From the NCBI RefSeq assembly GCF_900091605.1, contig NZ_FMCQ01000003.1, forward strand, positions 58,485-122,484: 64,000 bases of DNA. The letters run 5' to 3'. The position numbers and the translations under genes are program-made. The notes below the pieces were generated by a model, which made no database searches, was not told where the DNA came from, and saw nothing but the letters and a program-made list of their open reading frames with translations. Below are positions 7,474-17,318 of this stretch, piece by piece (position 1 is the stretch's first letter; each line of letters starts with the position of its first letter). This DNA is from Micromonospora tulbaghiae. Lineage in GTDB: Bacteria > Actinomycetota > Actinomycetes > Mycobacteriales > Micromonosporaceae.

Positions 7474-8300
7474 AGGTCAGGCGCTGGCTCGCCGACCGGT
7501 GGGTGATGGGCGTGGCTCTGCTCGTCCTCGGCTACCTGACGCTGCCGATCATGGTGGTCGCCGGGCTCTCCTTCAACCGGCCCTCCAGCCGGCTCTCCTA
7601 CGACTTCAACGAGTTCACGCTCGACAACTGGAAGCAGCCCTGCGCCACCTCGGACATGTGCGACGCGGTGGTACGCAGCATGCAGATCGGCCTGATCGCC
7701 ACAGTCGCCTCCACGATCCTCGGCACGCTGATGGCGTTCGCGCTGGTCCGGCACAGCTTCCGCGGCCGGTCCGGGCTCAACGGGCTGATCTTCCTGCCGA
7801 TGGCCACCCCGGAACTGGTGATGGGCACCTCGCTGCTCGCTCTCTTCGTCGCCGCCGGGGTGCCGCAGGGCTTCTGGACGATCGTCATCGCGCACGTCAT
7901 GTTCTGCATGTCGTTCGTCGTGGTCACCGTGAAGGCCCGGCTCTCCGGCATGGACCGGCGGCTGGAGGAGGCCGCCATGGACCTGTACGCCAGCGAGTGG
8001 CAGACGTTCCGAAGGATCACGCTGCCGCTCGTGCTGCCGGGCATCGTGGCCGCCGCGCTGCTGGCGTTCTCGCTCAGCTTCGACGACTTCATCATCACGA
8101 ACTTCAACGCCGGCACCACTGTCACGTTCCCGATGTACGTCTGGGGCGCCTCGCAGCGGGGCATCCCGCCGCAGGTCAACGTGATCGGCACGGCGATGTT
8201 CGTGATCGCGTTGCTGCTGGTCGGGGCCACCTCGCTGCGCGGGCGGCGGGCGCGACGGGCCGCCCTCGCGGTGGTCGCCACACCGGCGGGCAAGCCGTGA
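7470..8300 (+). CDS. potC: Polyamine ABC transporter permease PotC-like
   Basis: A 276-residue permease that pairs with PotB. The first membrane helix is VMGVALLVLGYLTLPIMVVA. The EAA motif is EAAMDLYASEWQTFRRITLP, followed by FSLSFDDFIITNF, which is highly typical of PotC/PotI. GTG 7470 overlaps the potB stop. Its own stop (8298-8300) overlaps the GTG of the next oxidase, so transport and catabolism are translationally coupled. Confidence 0.92.
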   Translation: MKVRRWLADRWVMGVALLVLGYLTLPIMVVAGLSFNRPSSRLSYDFNEFTLDNWKQPCATSDMCDAVVRSMQIGLIATVASTILGTLMAFALVRHSFRGRSGLNGLIFLPMATPELVMGTSLLALFVAAGVPQGFWTIVIAHVMFCMSFVVVTVKARLSGMDRRLEEAAMDLYASEWQTFRRITLPLVLPGIVAAALLAFSLSFDDFIITNFNAGTTVTFPMYVWGASQRGIPPQVNVIGTAMFVIALLLVGATSLRGRRARRAALAVVATPAGKP

Positions 8301-9718
8301 CACTCCCGCATACCGGCCGGGCGCTGGCCGATGCCGCGCCCGTGCCGTACTGGCTGGACCGCCCGGTTCGTCCCGACCCGCTGCCGCCGCTGTCCGGGTC
8401 GCACACCGCCGACCTGCTGGTGGTCGGCGGCGGGTACGCCGGGCTGTGGACCGCGCTGCTCGCAACGGAGGCCGACCCGGACCGCGACGTGCTGCTCGTC
8501 GACGCGGGCACGTGCGGCTGGGCGGCGTCCGGGCGCAACGGCGGGTTCTGCGCCGCGTCGCTGACCCACGGGCTCGCCAACGGCGTCGAGCGGTTCCCCG
8601 GCGAGATCGGCGAGCTGGAACGGCTGGGCCGGGAGAACCTGGACGCCATCGCCGCCACGGTGGCGAAGTACGACATCGACTGCGACCTCGAACGCACCGG
8701 CGAACTGGCGGTGGCGGTCGAGCCGTACCAGCTCGACGGGCTCGCCGCCGACGCCGAGCTGGCCCGCCGGTACGGCCACGACGTGCGGCTGCTCGACCGC
8801 GACGAGGTACGCGCCGAGGTGGCGTCGCCGACGTACCTGGGCGGGATGTGGGATGCGGACCGGGTGGCCCTGCTCGACCCGGCGAAGCTCGCCTGGGGAC
8901 TGCGGCGGGCCGCGCTCGACCTGGGCGTACGCGTGCACGAGCACACCCGCGTCACCGGCCTGGCCCGCGACGGCACCGCGCTGCGCGCCACCACGGCCGG
9001 CGGCACGGACGCGGCGCCCGGCGCGGTGCGGGCGCGGCAGGTCGTGCTGGCCACGAACGCGTTCCCGCCGCTGCTGCGGCGGCTGCGCTCCTGGCTGGTG
9101 CCGGTGTACGACTACGCGCTGATGACCGAGCCGCTGACCGCCGCGCAGCGCGACGCGATCGGCTGGCGGCACCGGCAGGGGCTCGCCGACACCGGTAACC
9201 AGTTCCACTACTACCGGCTCACCGCCGACAACCGGATCCTGTTCGGCGGCTACGACGCGATCTACCACTACGGCAACCGGGTGAGCCCGGCGCTGGAGCA
9301 GCGCGCGGCCACCTTCACCGCGCTGGCCTCGCACTTCTTCGCGACCTTTCCCCAACTCGACGGGCTGCGGTTCAGCCACCGCTGGGGTGGCGTCATCGAC
9401 ACCTGCACCCGGTTCTGCGCGTTCTTCGGCACCGCGTACGAAGGGCGCCTGGCGTACGCGGCCGGGTTCACCGGGCTCGGCGTCGGCGCGACCCGCTTCG
9501 GCGCCCGCGTGACGCTCGACCTGCTCTCCGGCACTGAGACCCCGCTGACCCGGCTCGACCTGGTACGCAGCAAGCCGCTGCCGTTCCCGCCGGAACCGGC
9601 CCGGTCCGTGGGCATCAACCTCACCCGCTGGTCGCTCGCCCGCGCCGACGCGCGCGACGGACGGCGCAACCTCTGGCTCCGTACTCTCGACCGTCTTGGA
9701 CTGGGGTTCGACTCCTGA
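8297..9718 (+). CDS. FAD-dependent amine oxidase (second DAO/PuuB-like)
   Basis: A 473-residue DAO-superfamily flavoenzyme. The FAD motif is LLVVGGGYAGLWTA near residue 36, and AASGRNGGFCAAS follows. The C-terminus holds HRWGGVIDTCTRFC and YAAGFTGLGVGATRFGAR. It is related to the oxidase at 393-1772 but clearly different in sequence, so the locus has two amine oxidases on opposite strands. The start GTG 8297 overlaps the potC stop, inside a frame that is open far upstream. It probably oxidises the imported polyamine or a derivative. Substrate is unassigned. Confidence 0.85.
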   Translation: MTLPHTGRALADAAPVPYWLDRPVRPDPLPPLSGSHTADLLVVGGGYAGLWTALLATEADPDRDVLLVDAGTCGWAASGRNGGFCAASLTHGLANGVERFPGEIGELERLGRENLDAIAATVAKYDIDCDLERTGELAVAVEPYQLDGLAADAELARRYGHDVRLLDRDEVRAEVASPTYLGGMWDADRVALLDPAKLAWGLRRAALDLGVRVHEHTRVTGLARDGTALRATTAGGTDAAPGAVRARQVVLATNAFPPLLRRLRSWLVPVYDYALMTEPLTAAQRDAIGWRHRQGLADTGNQFHYYRLTADNRILFGGYDAIYHYGNRVSPALEQRAATFTALASHFFATFPQLDGLRFSHRWGGVIDTCTRFCAFFGTAYEGRLAYAAGFTGLGVGATRFGARVTLDLLSGTETPLTRLDLVRSKPLPFPPEPARSVGINLTRWSLARADARDGRRNLWLRTLDRLGLGFDS

Positions 9719-10920
9719 TGCGTATCCTCCTCGTCGGCGCCGGTGGCGTCGGCTCCGCCGCCGTATCCATCGCCGCCCGCCGTTCCTTCTTCGAGCTCAT
9801 GGTGGTCGCCGACCACGACCCGGCGCGCGCGGCGCGGGCCGTCGCCGGGCACGGCGACCGGTTCGTCGCCGCCACAGTCGACGCGTCCTCCGCCGACGCG
9901 GTGGCCGCGCTGTGCCGGGACCACCGCATCACCCACGTGCTCAACGCGGTCGACCCGCGTTTCGTCATGCCGATCTTCGACGGCGCGTTCGCCGCCGGGG
10001 CCGACTACCTCGACATGGCCATGTCGTTGTCCCGGCCGCACCCCGAGCGTCCCTACGCCGAGACCGGAGTCAAGCTCGGCGACGAGCAGTTCGCCGTCGC
10101 GGAGCAATGGGCCGCCGCCGGGCGGCTGGCGCTCTGCGGCATCGGCGTCGAGCCGGGCCTGTCCGACGTCTTCGCCCGCTACGCCGCCGACGAACTGTTC
10201 GCCGAGATCGACGAGATCGGGGTACGCGACGGCGCGAACCTCACAGTCGCCGGGTACGACTTCGCGCCCTCGTTCTCCATCTGGACCACCATCGAGGAGT
10301 GCCTCAACCCGCCGGTGATCTGGGAGGCCGGGCGCGGCTGGTTCACCACCGAGCCGTTCAGCGAGCCGGAGGTCTTCGACTTCCCGGCCGGGATCGGCCC
10401 GGTCGAGTGCGTCAACGTCGAGCACGAGGAGGTGCTGCTCATCCCGCGCTGGGTGCCGGCGAAGCGGGTCACCTTCAAGTACGGCCTCGGCACCGAGTTC
10501 ATCGAGGTGCTGCGCACGCTGCACAAGCTCGGGCTGGACTCGACCCAGCCGGTGCGGGTACGCGGCGTCGACGTGTCGCCGCGCGACCTGGTGGCCGCCG
10601 CCCTGCCGGACCCGGCCACGCTCGGCGACCGGATGAGCGGCAGGACCTGCGCCGGCACGTACGTCACCGGAACCGGCCCGGACGGGCAGCCGCGCCGCGT
10701 CTACCTCTACCACGTGGTCGACAACGAGTGGTCGATGGCCGAGTACGGCCACCAGGCGGTGGTCTGGCAGACCGCCGTCAACCCGGTCGTCGCGCTGGAA
10801 CTGCTCGCCACCGGCGCCTGGTCCGGCACGGGCGTGCTCGGCCCGGAGGCGTTCCCGCCGACGCCCTTCCTGGACCTGCTCACCGGCTACGGTTCGCCGT
10901 GGGGGATGGAGGAACGATGA
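9718..10920 (+). CDS. Saccharopine dehydrogenase-like NAD(P)-binding oxidoreductase
   Basis: A 400-residue protein. The N-terminal Rossmann fold begins MRILLVGAGGVGSAAVSIAA. THVLNAVDPRFVMPIFDGAF follows, as in the saccharopine dehydrogenase / carboxynorspermidine synthase family. These enzymes couple an amine and an aldehyde or keto acid reductively, or do the reverse. Its position between an amine oxidase and an agmatinase suggests action on an aminoaldehyde or on a carboxylated polyamine rather than on lysine. The stop of the previous gene and this ATG share one base (TGATG), and its own end overlaps the agmatinase ATG. Confidence 0.8.
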   Translation: MRILLVGAGGVGSAAVSIAARRSFFELMVVADHDPARAARAVAGHGDRFVAATVDASSADAVAALCRDHRITHVLNAVDPRFVMPIFDGAFAAGADYLDMAMSLSRPHPERPYAETGVKLGDEQFAVAEQWAAAGRLALCGIGVEPGLSDVFARYAADELFAEIDEIGVRDGANLTVAGYDFAPSFSIWTTIEECLNPPVIWEAGRGWFTTEPFSEPEVFDFPAGIGPVECVNVEHEEVLLIPRWVPAKRVTFKYGLGTEFIEVLRTLHKLGLDSTQPVRVRGVDVSPRDLVAAALPDPATLGDRMSGRTCAGTYVTGTGPDGQPRRVYLYHVVDNEWSMAEYGHQAVVWQTAVNPVVALELLATGAWSGTGVLGPEAFPPTPFLDLLTGYGSPWGMEER

Positions 10921-11930
10921 CCCGGTACGGCCCGATGTACGGTCCCGACGTCACGTTCCTCGGCGTGCCGCCGTGCACCGTCGAGGAGCCGGTCACGTAC
11001 GCCGACGCGGACGTGGTGATCATCGGGGCGCCGTTCGACGGCGGCACCTCGCACCGGCCCGGCACCCGGTTCGGGCCGTCCGCCATCCGGCAGGCCTGCT
11101 ACCTGCCGCACGACGGCTCCCGCCCGTCGCTGGCGCTGCGCGTGGACGCCCTGAAGGACCTGTGCGTCTACGACGCCGGCGACGTGGAGATGTTCGGCGG
11201 CGACATCGAGCGCTCGCTCGCCGCGCTGGAGACCGCCGTGCATGCGGTCGCCGCCGCCGGGGCGATCCCGGTGGTCCTCGGCGGCGACCACTCCATCGCG
11301 TTGCCCGACGCGACAGGGGTGGCCCGGCACCACGGGCTCGGCCGGGTGTCGCTGGTGCACTTCGACGCGCACGCCGACACCGGGGACGTCGAGTTCGGCT
11401 CGCTGCACGGCCACGGCCAGCCGATGCGGCGGCTCATCGAGTCCGGCGCGGTACGCGGCGACCGCTTCCTCCAGATCGGGCTGCGCGGCTACTGGCCGGG
11501 CCCTTCCACCTTGGCGTGGATGGCGGAACAGCGGATGCGCTCGTACGAGATGACCGAGATCGTGGCGCGCGGCCTGGACACCTGCCTCACCGAGGCGTTC
11601 GGGATCGCCACCGACGAGTGCGAGGGCGTGTTCCTCTCCGTCGACGTGGACGTGGTCGACCCGGGCATGGCGCCGGGCACCGGCACACCCGAGCCGGGCG
11701 GGTTCACCTCCCGGCAACTGCTCGACGCGGTCCGCCGGGTCTGTTACGAGCTGCCGGTGGTCGGGCTGGACGTGGTCGAGGTCGCCCCGCCGTACGACCA
11801 CGCCGACATCACCGCGTACCTGGGCAACCGGGTGGTGCTGGAGGCGTTGTCCGCGATAGCCCGCCGCCGCCACGACGCCGAAACCGGAACCCCGTGGAAC
11901 CCCACCCAGCCCTTGTTGGACGACCGCTGA
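10917..11930 (+). CDS. speB: Agmatinase / ureohydrolase
   Basis: A 337-residue ureohydrolase of the arginase/agmatinase fold. The two-manganese site is visible in order: GGDHS, FDAHADTG, then SVDVDVVDPGMAPGTGTPEP. Family members hydrolyse agmatine to putrescine and urea; guanidinobutyrate is a known alternative substrate. It is the last gene of the pot operon, entered by an ATGA overlap, and would feed putrescine into the oxidase and aminotransferase steps. The enzyme class is secure; agmatine over guanidinobutyrate is inferred from context. Confidence 0.88.
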   Translation: MTRYGPMYGPDVTFLGVPPCTVEEPVTYADADVVIIGAPFDGGTSHRPGTRFGPSAIRQACYLPHDGSRPSLALRVDALKDLCVYDAGDVEMFGGDIERSLAALETAVHAVAAAGAIPVVLGGDHSIALPDATGVARHHGLGRVSLVHFDAHADTGDVEFGSLHGHGQPMRRLIESGAVRGDRFLQIGLRGYWPGPSTLAWMAEQRMRSYEMTEIVARGLDTCLTEAFGIATDECEGVFLSVDVDVVDPGMAPGTGTPEPGGFTSRQLLDAVRRVCYELPVVGLDVVEVAPPYDHADITAYLGNRVVLEALSAIARRRHDAETGTPWNPTQPLLDDR

Positions 11931-11958
11931 CTGGTAGCCCGGCATGTTTAGCTCAGGC

Positions 11959-11970
11959 TATAGTCAGGAC
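11959..11970 (+). promoter_or_regulatory. -10 box TATAGT of leaderless TA operon
   Basis: TATAGT (11959-11964) ends 6 bases before ATG 11971, the spacing expected when transcription starts on the first base of the start codon. No good -35 is seen. Confidence 0.5.
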
Positions 11971-12363
11971 ATGGGTGCGGACGGGAAGCGCTGGTCGGTC
12001 CGGGTGACCGGAGAGGTCCGGCACTGGCTGCGTGACCTGCGGGACCACGACCCGGCGTCGTACGAGAGCGTCCGGGTGGCGGTGGACAAGCTGGCCGAGG
12101 TCGGGCCAGGGCTGGGGCGCCCGCTCGTGGACACGCTGCGTGAAAGCAGCCTCCGTAATCTGAAGGAGCTGCGGCCCCGCTCCGGTCGGGAGGTGGCTAT
12201 CCGGGTGCTGTTCGTCTTCGATCCCTGGTCGCAGGCGGTCCTCCTGGTCGCCGGCAACAAGGCGGGCAACTGGACCCGCTGGTACCGGCAGCACATCCCG
12301 GCGGCGGAGGTTGCCTACAAGGCTTGGCTCGACAGCGAGCGCGAGCGAAGGGGGGAGTCGTGA
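11971..12363 (+). CDS. HigB/RelE-type toxin (Gp49-like)
   Basis: A 130-residue basic protein. It shows the fold signature of phage Gp49/HigB-like ribosome-dependent endoribonucleases: DTLRESSLRNLKELRPRSG, then IRVLFVFDPWSQAVLLVAGNKAGN. KELR...R and the FVFDP strand are the usual conserved features. I start at ATG 11971 next to a -10 box rather than at ATG 11944, because the family begins near WSVRVTGEVRHWL. It is immediately followed, with a GTGA overlap, by an HTH antitoxin, in the toxin-first order typical of HigBA. Confidence 0.82.
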   Translation: MGADGKRWSVRVTGEVRHWLRDLRDHDPASYESVRVAVDKLAEVGPGLGRPLVDTLRESSLRNLKELRPRSGREVAIRVLFVFDPWSQAVLLVAGNKAGNWTRWYRQHIPAAEVAYKAWLDSERERRGES

Positions 12364-12671
12364 CGGAGTTCTATCACTGGGACGAGGTCCGCGCCGAACT
12401 CGGCGGTGACGACGAGGCGTACGAGGCGGAGCGCGCCCGGACCGACGCGTGGGTGAGCGCGTTCCACCTGGCGGAGGAGCGCAAGCGGCTGGGGCTCACC
12501 CAGCGGCAGGTCGCCGAGATCATGGGGGTCACGCCCGGCCGGGTGAGCCAGATCGAGAACGGCGACCTCGACGTCAACGAGGTGGCCACGCTGAGCCGCT
12601 ACGCCAACGCCCTCGGCGCCCGGCTGCGGATCATCTTCGACTACGGCGACGACCTCCGGCAGATCGCCTGA
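12360..12671 (+). CDS. XRE-family antitoxin (HigA-like)
   Basis: A 103-residue protein. The C-terminal helix-turn-helix is LGLTQRQVAEIMGVTPGRVS, followed by QIENGDLDVNEVATLSRYA. The acidic N-terminal stretch (DDEAYEAERARTD) probably wraps the toxin. GTG 12360 overlaps the toxin stop and has AAGGGGGGAG upstream. HigA-type antitoxins neutralise the toxin and repress the operon. Confidence 0.85.
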   Translation: MTEFYHWDEVRAELGGDDEAYEAERARTDAWVSAFHLAEERKRLGLTQRQVAEIMGVTPGRVSQIENGDLDVNEVATLSRYANALGARLRIIFDYGDDLRQIA

Positions 12672-12690
12672 CCGGAGGCCGCCGACGCGG

Positions 12691-13140
12691 TCAGGGGCGG
12701 GCGCAGTGGGGGCGCAGGCGGACGCGTTCGGTGGTTTCGGTGAGGGAGTTGGGCTCGACCACCAGGCGCGCGATCGTGGTGGCCGGGCCGGGGCGGAACG
12801 CGCCCCGGTCGGCGGGGATGGTCGCGGTCCAGGTGCCGGCGGTGCGCTCGTCGGTGCACGCGCCGATCACGCCGAACCCGAAGCCGGTGACCGTGCCGCG
12901 CCGTGTCCGCTGCTCCAGGTGCACCTCGATGTACGCGAGGCCGCGCTCGGTGCCGCAGTCGAACCGGCCGCCGACGGTGGCGGTGTGCGCCCGTACGTCG
13001 GCTGCGCCGAACCAGTTGACGGAAATGCGGGGGGAGGCCGCCGGGGCGGCGACGGCGGCGCCCGGCGCGAGCCCGAGCGTGGCGGCGGTGGCGAGGGCGG
13101 TGAGGCCGGCGGCGAGCACTGGCTGTCGGACCGGATTCAT
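12691..13140 (-). CDS. Secreted protein of unknown function
   Basis: A 149-residue protein. A Sec signal peptide (about residues 1-31) contains LAAGLTALATAATLGLAPGA and ends at AVAAPAAS. The mature part of about 115 residues has two cysteines (GGRFDCGTER and IGACTDERT) that could form a disulfide, and looks like a beta-rich extracellular domain. The start ATG at 13140 has AGGAG 8 bases upstream; the frame is open further upstream without support. I do not recognise the family. It lies between the TA pair and the DUF779-aldehyde dehydrogenase operon, facing away from both functionally. Confidence 0.7.
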   Translation of the reverse strand: MNPVRQPVLAAGLTALATAATLGLAPGAAVAAPAASPRISVNWFGAADVRAHTATVGGRFDCGTERGLAYIEVHLEQRTRRGTVTGFGFGVIGACTDERTAGTWTATIPADRGAFRPGPATTIARLVVEPNSLTETTERVRLRPHCARP

Positions 13141-13241
13141 GCGTGGACTCCTGTCGGGCGGTGGTGGGACGCGGACTCCGAAATGGACGGCGTCAGCATC
13201 CCACCGCCGCGATGTCCACGAGCTGCAAGATCTCGGACAGA

Positions 13242-13588
13242 TCAGCGGTTCAGGTGGGACCGGATGAGGAAGCGGACGCCCTCCGGGGCCTCCAGGGAGA
13301 AGCCGCTGCCCCGGCCGGGCACCACGTCCACCGTGAGCCGGGTGTGCTGCCACAGGTCCCACTGGGCCTTCGACATCCAGAACTCCACCGGCTCGGGCAC
13401 CCCGTCGACCGCCAGCGAGGCGAGGAGCACGTCCGAGCCGCCGGTGCGGAACTCACCGGCCGGGTAGCACATCGGGGCGCTGCCGTCACAGCAGCCGCCG
13501 GACTGGTGGAACATGAGTGGGCCGTGCTGCCCCCGCAGCGACCGGATCAGGTCGGCCGCCGCGGGGGTCAGGGTCACCGGGGCACCCA

Positions 13589-13589
<1 letters not shown>
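13242..13589 (-). CDS. DUF779 domain protein
   Basis: A 115-residue protein covering the whole DUF779 domain. Clustered cysteines in FHQSGGCCDGSAPMCYP suggest metal binding or redox chemistry. WMSKAQWDLWQHTRLTVDVV and GSGFSLEAPEG are characteristic. The start overlaps the aldehyde dehydrogenase stop by one base (TGATG). DUF779 genes are regularly next to acetaldehyde-type dehydrogenases, but their role is unknown; an accessory or metal-handling function is only a guess. Confidence 0.87.
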
Positions 13590-15094
<1,505 letters not shown>

Positions 15095-15134
15095 GGGTAC
15101 CTCCGCCGTCCGTCTGGGGTGGATGGCGGGCAGG

Positions 15135-16415
15135 CTAGTTTCCGCGACGTTGCAGGAACGTTGCGCGCGGCAGCGCGTACTCCTCGGCGAGCTGGCGGGC
15201 CCGCGCGGCAGCGAGCGGCCGGCGCGGCGCGCCCGGCGGCAGAGACCGGGCCAGGGCCTGCCAGGCGGCGAGGTCGTCGGCCCCGGCCGCAGTCGCGGTC
15301 CAGGCCGCGAGCAGCCCCGGGTCGGTGCCGGCCAGCACCGCGGCGCGCAGCTGGCCGTCGACCAGACGGCGCAGCCGCGCCACTCCCGGCGCGTCCGACC
15401 CGGGCAGCAGGGGCCCACGGTACGCGCGCAGCGCCGCCGCCGGATCGCCACGTTCGAGCAGTTCGGTGACGGTACGGAAGTCGGCGCGCACGGCCCGGCG
15501 CAGCCGGTACGGGCGGGAGTCGAGCAGTTCCTCGCCGAGCACGCGGCGCAGCCGGGACAGTTCGGCGCGCAGCGTGACCGGGTGCCGCCTGTCGTCGCCG
15601 TAGAGGTCGAGGCCGAGCTGTTCTCCGGTGCGCCCTTCGGGATGGTCGACCAGCAGCACCAGCAGCTCACTGTGGCGGCGACCGAGCCGGATGCGCCGGC
15701 CGCCGACGCGCAGCTCCGCCTCGTCGCGCCCGAGGGCCGACACGTACGCCACGTCCGGCGCGGCGGGCGCGACCCCGGCCAGGAACGCCTCGGCGGCCCG
15801 GGCGGTGGCCCGGACCAGGGCGAGGCTCTGCGGGTTGGCCAGATGGTCCCCGCCGGTGATGTCGACGGCGCCGAGCAGCGCGCCGCTGGCCGGGTCGTGG
15901 ATCGGCGCGGCGGCGCAGGTCCAGCGCTGCACCGGCCGGACGAAGTGCTCGGTGGCGAAGATCTGCACGCCGTGGTCGACGGCGAGGGCGGTGCCGGGGG
16001 CGTTCGTGCCGGCGTGCGCCTCGTCCCACCGGGCGCCGGGCACGAAGTTCATCCGCTCGGCGTGCCGCAGCACCCCGGGGTGGCCCTCCACCCAGAGCAG
16101 CCGGCCGGCGGCGTCGCAGACCGCCATCAGGTGCGCGCCGTCCTGCGCGATGCCGCCGAGCAGGTCGCGGAACAGCGGCATCACCCGGGTGAGCGGGTGC
16201 GCGGCGCGGTAGGTCTCCAGCGCGTCGTCGGTGAGGTCGACCGGCGCGGTGGCCTCCGGGTCGAGCAGCGCGGACCGCTCCCAGGAACGGGCGACCACGT
16301 CCCGGACGCCGCCGGTGGCGCCTCTGGTGAGGAACGCCTCGTGGGCGGCACCGACCTGCGCGATCCGTTCCGCCGGATCCGCGCCGAACTCCAGGGCGAG
16401 CCACGGGTCAGCCAC
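15135..16415 (-). CDS. GAF-domain transcriptional regulator (AcoR-like N-terminus, no AAA+ domain)
   Basis: A 426-residue regulator. The N-terminus ([20 protein letters not shown]) and the GAF domain (about residues 65-215, including [20 protein letters not shown]) resemble AcoR-type activators. The sigma-54 AAA+ module is absent. Instead a C-terminal winged-helix region (about residues 245-345) contains [19 protein letters not shown] and [15 protein letters not shown], as in OmpR/SARP-type DNA binders. I choose GTG 16415 because GGAAGGAGG precedes it by 5 bases; longer starts lack a site. It probably controls the adjacent aldehyde dehydrogenase in response to an alcohol or aldehyde. Confidence 0.8.
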   Translation of the reverse strand: MADPWLALEFGADPAERIAQVGAAHEAFLTRGATGGVRDVVARSWERSALLDPEATAPVDLTDDALETYRAAHPLTRVMPLFRDLLGGIAQDGAHLMAVCDAAGRLLWVEGHPGVLRHAERMNFVPGARWDEAHAGTNAPGTALAVDHGVQIFATEHFVRPVQRWTCAAAPIHDPASGALLGAVDITGGDHLANPQSLALVRATARAAEAFLAGVAPAAPDVAYVSALGRDEAELRVGGRRIRLGRRHSELLVLLVDHPEGRTGEQLGLDLYGDDRRHPVTLRAELSRLRRVLGEELLDSRPYRLRRAVRADFRTVTELLERGDPAAALRAYRGPLLPGSDAPGVARLRRLVDGQLRAAVLAGTDPGLLAAWTATAAGADDLAAWQALARSLPPGAPRRPLAAARARQLAEEYALPRATFLQRRGN

Positions 16416-16466
16416 CAGCGCCTCCTTCCACCCATCGTGACCCACCTCACGCCTGAGCGCCAATGC

Positions 16467-16480
16467 GTGATCCGGGTCAC
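16467..16480. promoter_or_regulatory. Dyad GTGATCCGGGTCAC
   Basis: An imperfect palindrome (GTGA-N6-TCAC) upstream of the GAF regulator start and 173 bases upstream of the response regulator gene. It could serve either divergent promoter as an operator. Confidence 0.35.
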
Positions 16481-16652
16481 TTCAGCAGTGCTCGCGCCGC
16501 CCGAGGACCGGACGAATGGCCCATCCGGTCCTACGCCGGTTGTCGCAGCGTGGCCCGCGTGGAGGATGGCTGCTGCGGACGCTTACAGAACCCTTAACTC
16601 CGGCCTGCGAAGGTGTGCCGGACGACGAGGGAAGACACGGGGGAGCGGAACG

Positions 16653-17318
16653 GTGCGGGTGCTGGTGGCGGACGACGAGCGGCTCTTGGCGGACACGGTC
16701 GCCGAGGGGTTGCGACGGTTCTCCATGGCTGTGGACGTCTGCTACGACGGCGACGGCGCGCTGGAACGGATCGGGGTCAACCGGTACGACGTGGCGGTGC
16801 TGGACCGGGACATGCCCGGCGCCACCGGCGACGAGGTGTGCCGCAGCCTGGCCGGATCCGACGCCGGAACCCGGGTGCTGCTGCTCACCGCGGCCGCCGG
16901 CATCCGGGACCGGGTCGCCGGCCTCGGGCTGGGCGCCGACGACTACCTGACCAAGCCGTTCGCGTTCGCCGAGCTGGTGGCGCGGGTCCAGGCGCTGGGT
17001 CGCCGCTCCACCCCGGCCCTGCCGCCGGTGCTGGAGCGGCACGGCGTCGTGCTCGACGTGGCCCGGCACACCGCGACCCGGGACGGCAGCCCGCTCGGAC
17101 TCAGCCCGAAGGAGTTCGCCGTCCTGCACGTGCTGATGCGGGCCGGCGGCCGGGTGGTCAGCGCCGAGGAGCTGCTCGAACAGGCGTGGGACGAGTTCGC
17201 CGACCCGTTCACCAACGCGGTCCGGGTGACGGTGATGACCCTGCGCAAGAAGCTCGGCCAGCCGTCGGTCATCCACACCGTGCCGAAGGCCGGCTACCGG
17301 ATCGGCGAGCCGGAGTGA
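16653..17318 (+). CDS. OmpR-family response regulator (VanR-like)
   Basis: A 221-residue response regulator. The receiver domain (1-115) has the acidic pair in VLVADDER, phospho-acceptor D51 in VAVLDRDMPG, and TKPF with the conserved lysine. The C-terminal OmpR/PhoB winged helix (about 125-220) contains LGLSPKEFAVLHVLMRAGG and TVPKAGYRIGEPE. The start GTG 16653 is preceded by GGGGGAG. It overlaps the histidine kinase gene by GTGA and leads the cluster encoding a VanT-like fusion, a D-Ala:D-X ligase and VanX, hence the VanR-like call. Sequence alone places it only in the OmpR family. Confidence 0.88.
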   Translation: MRVLVADDERLLADTVAEGLRRFSMAVDVCYDGDGALERIGVNRYDVAVLDRDMPGATGDEVCRSLAGSDAGTRVLLLTAAAGIRDRVAGLGLGADDYLTKPFAFAELVARVQALGRRSTPALPPVLERHGVVLDVARHTATRDGSPLGLSPKEFAVLHVLMRAGGRVVSAEELLEQAWDEFADPFTNAVRVTVMTLRKKLGQPSVIHTVPKAGYRIGEPE

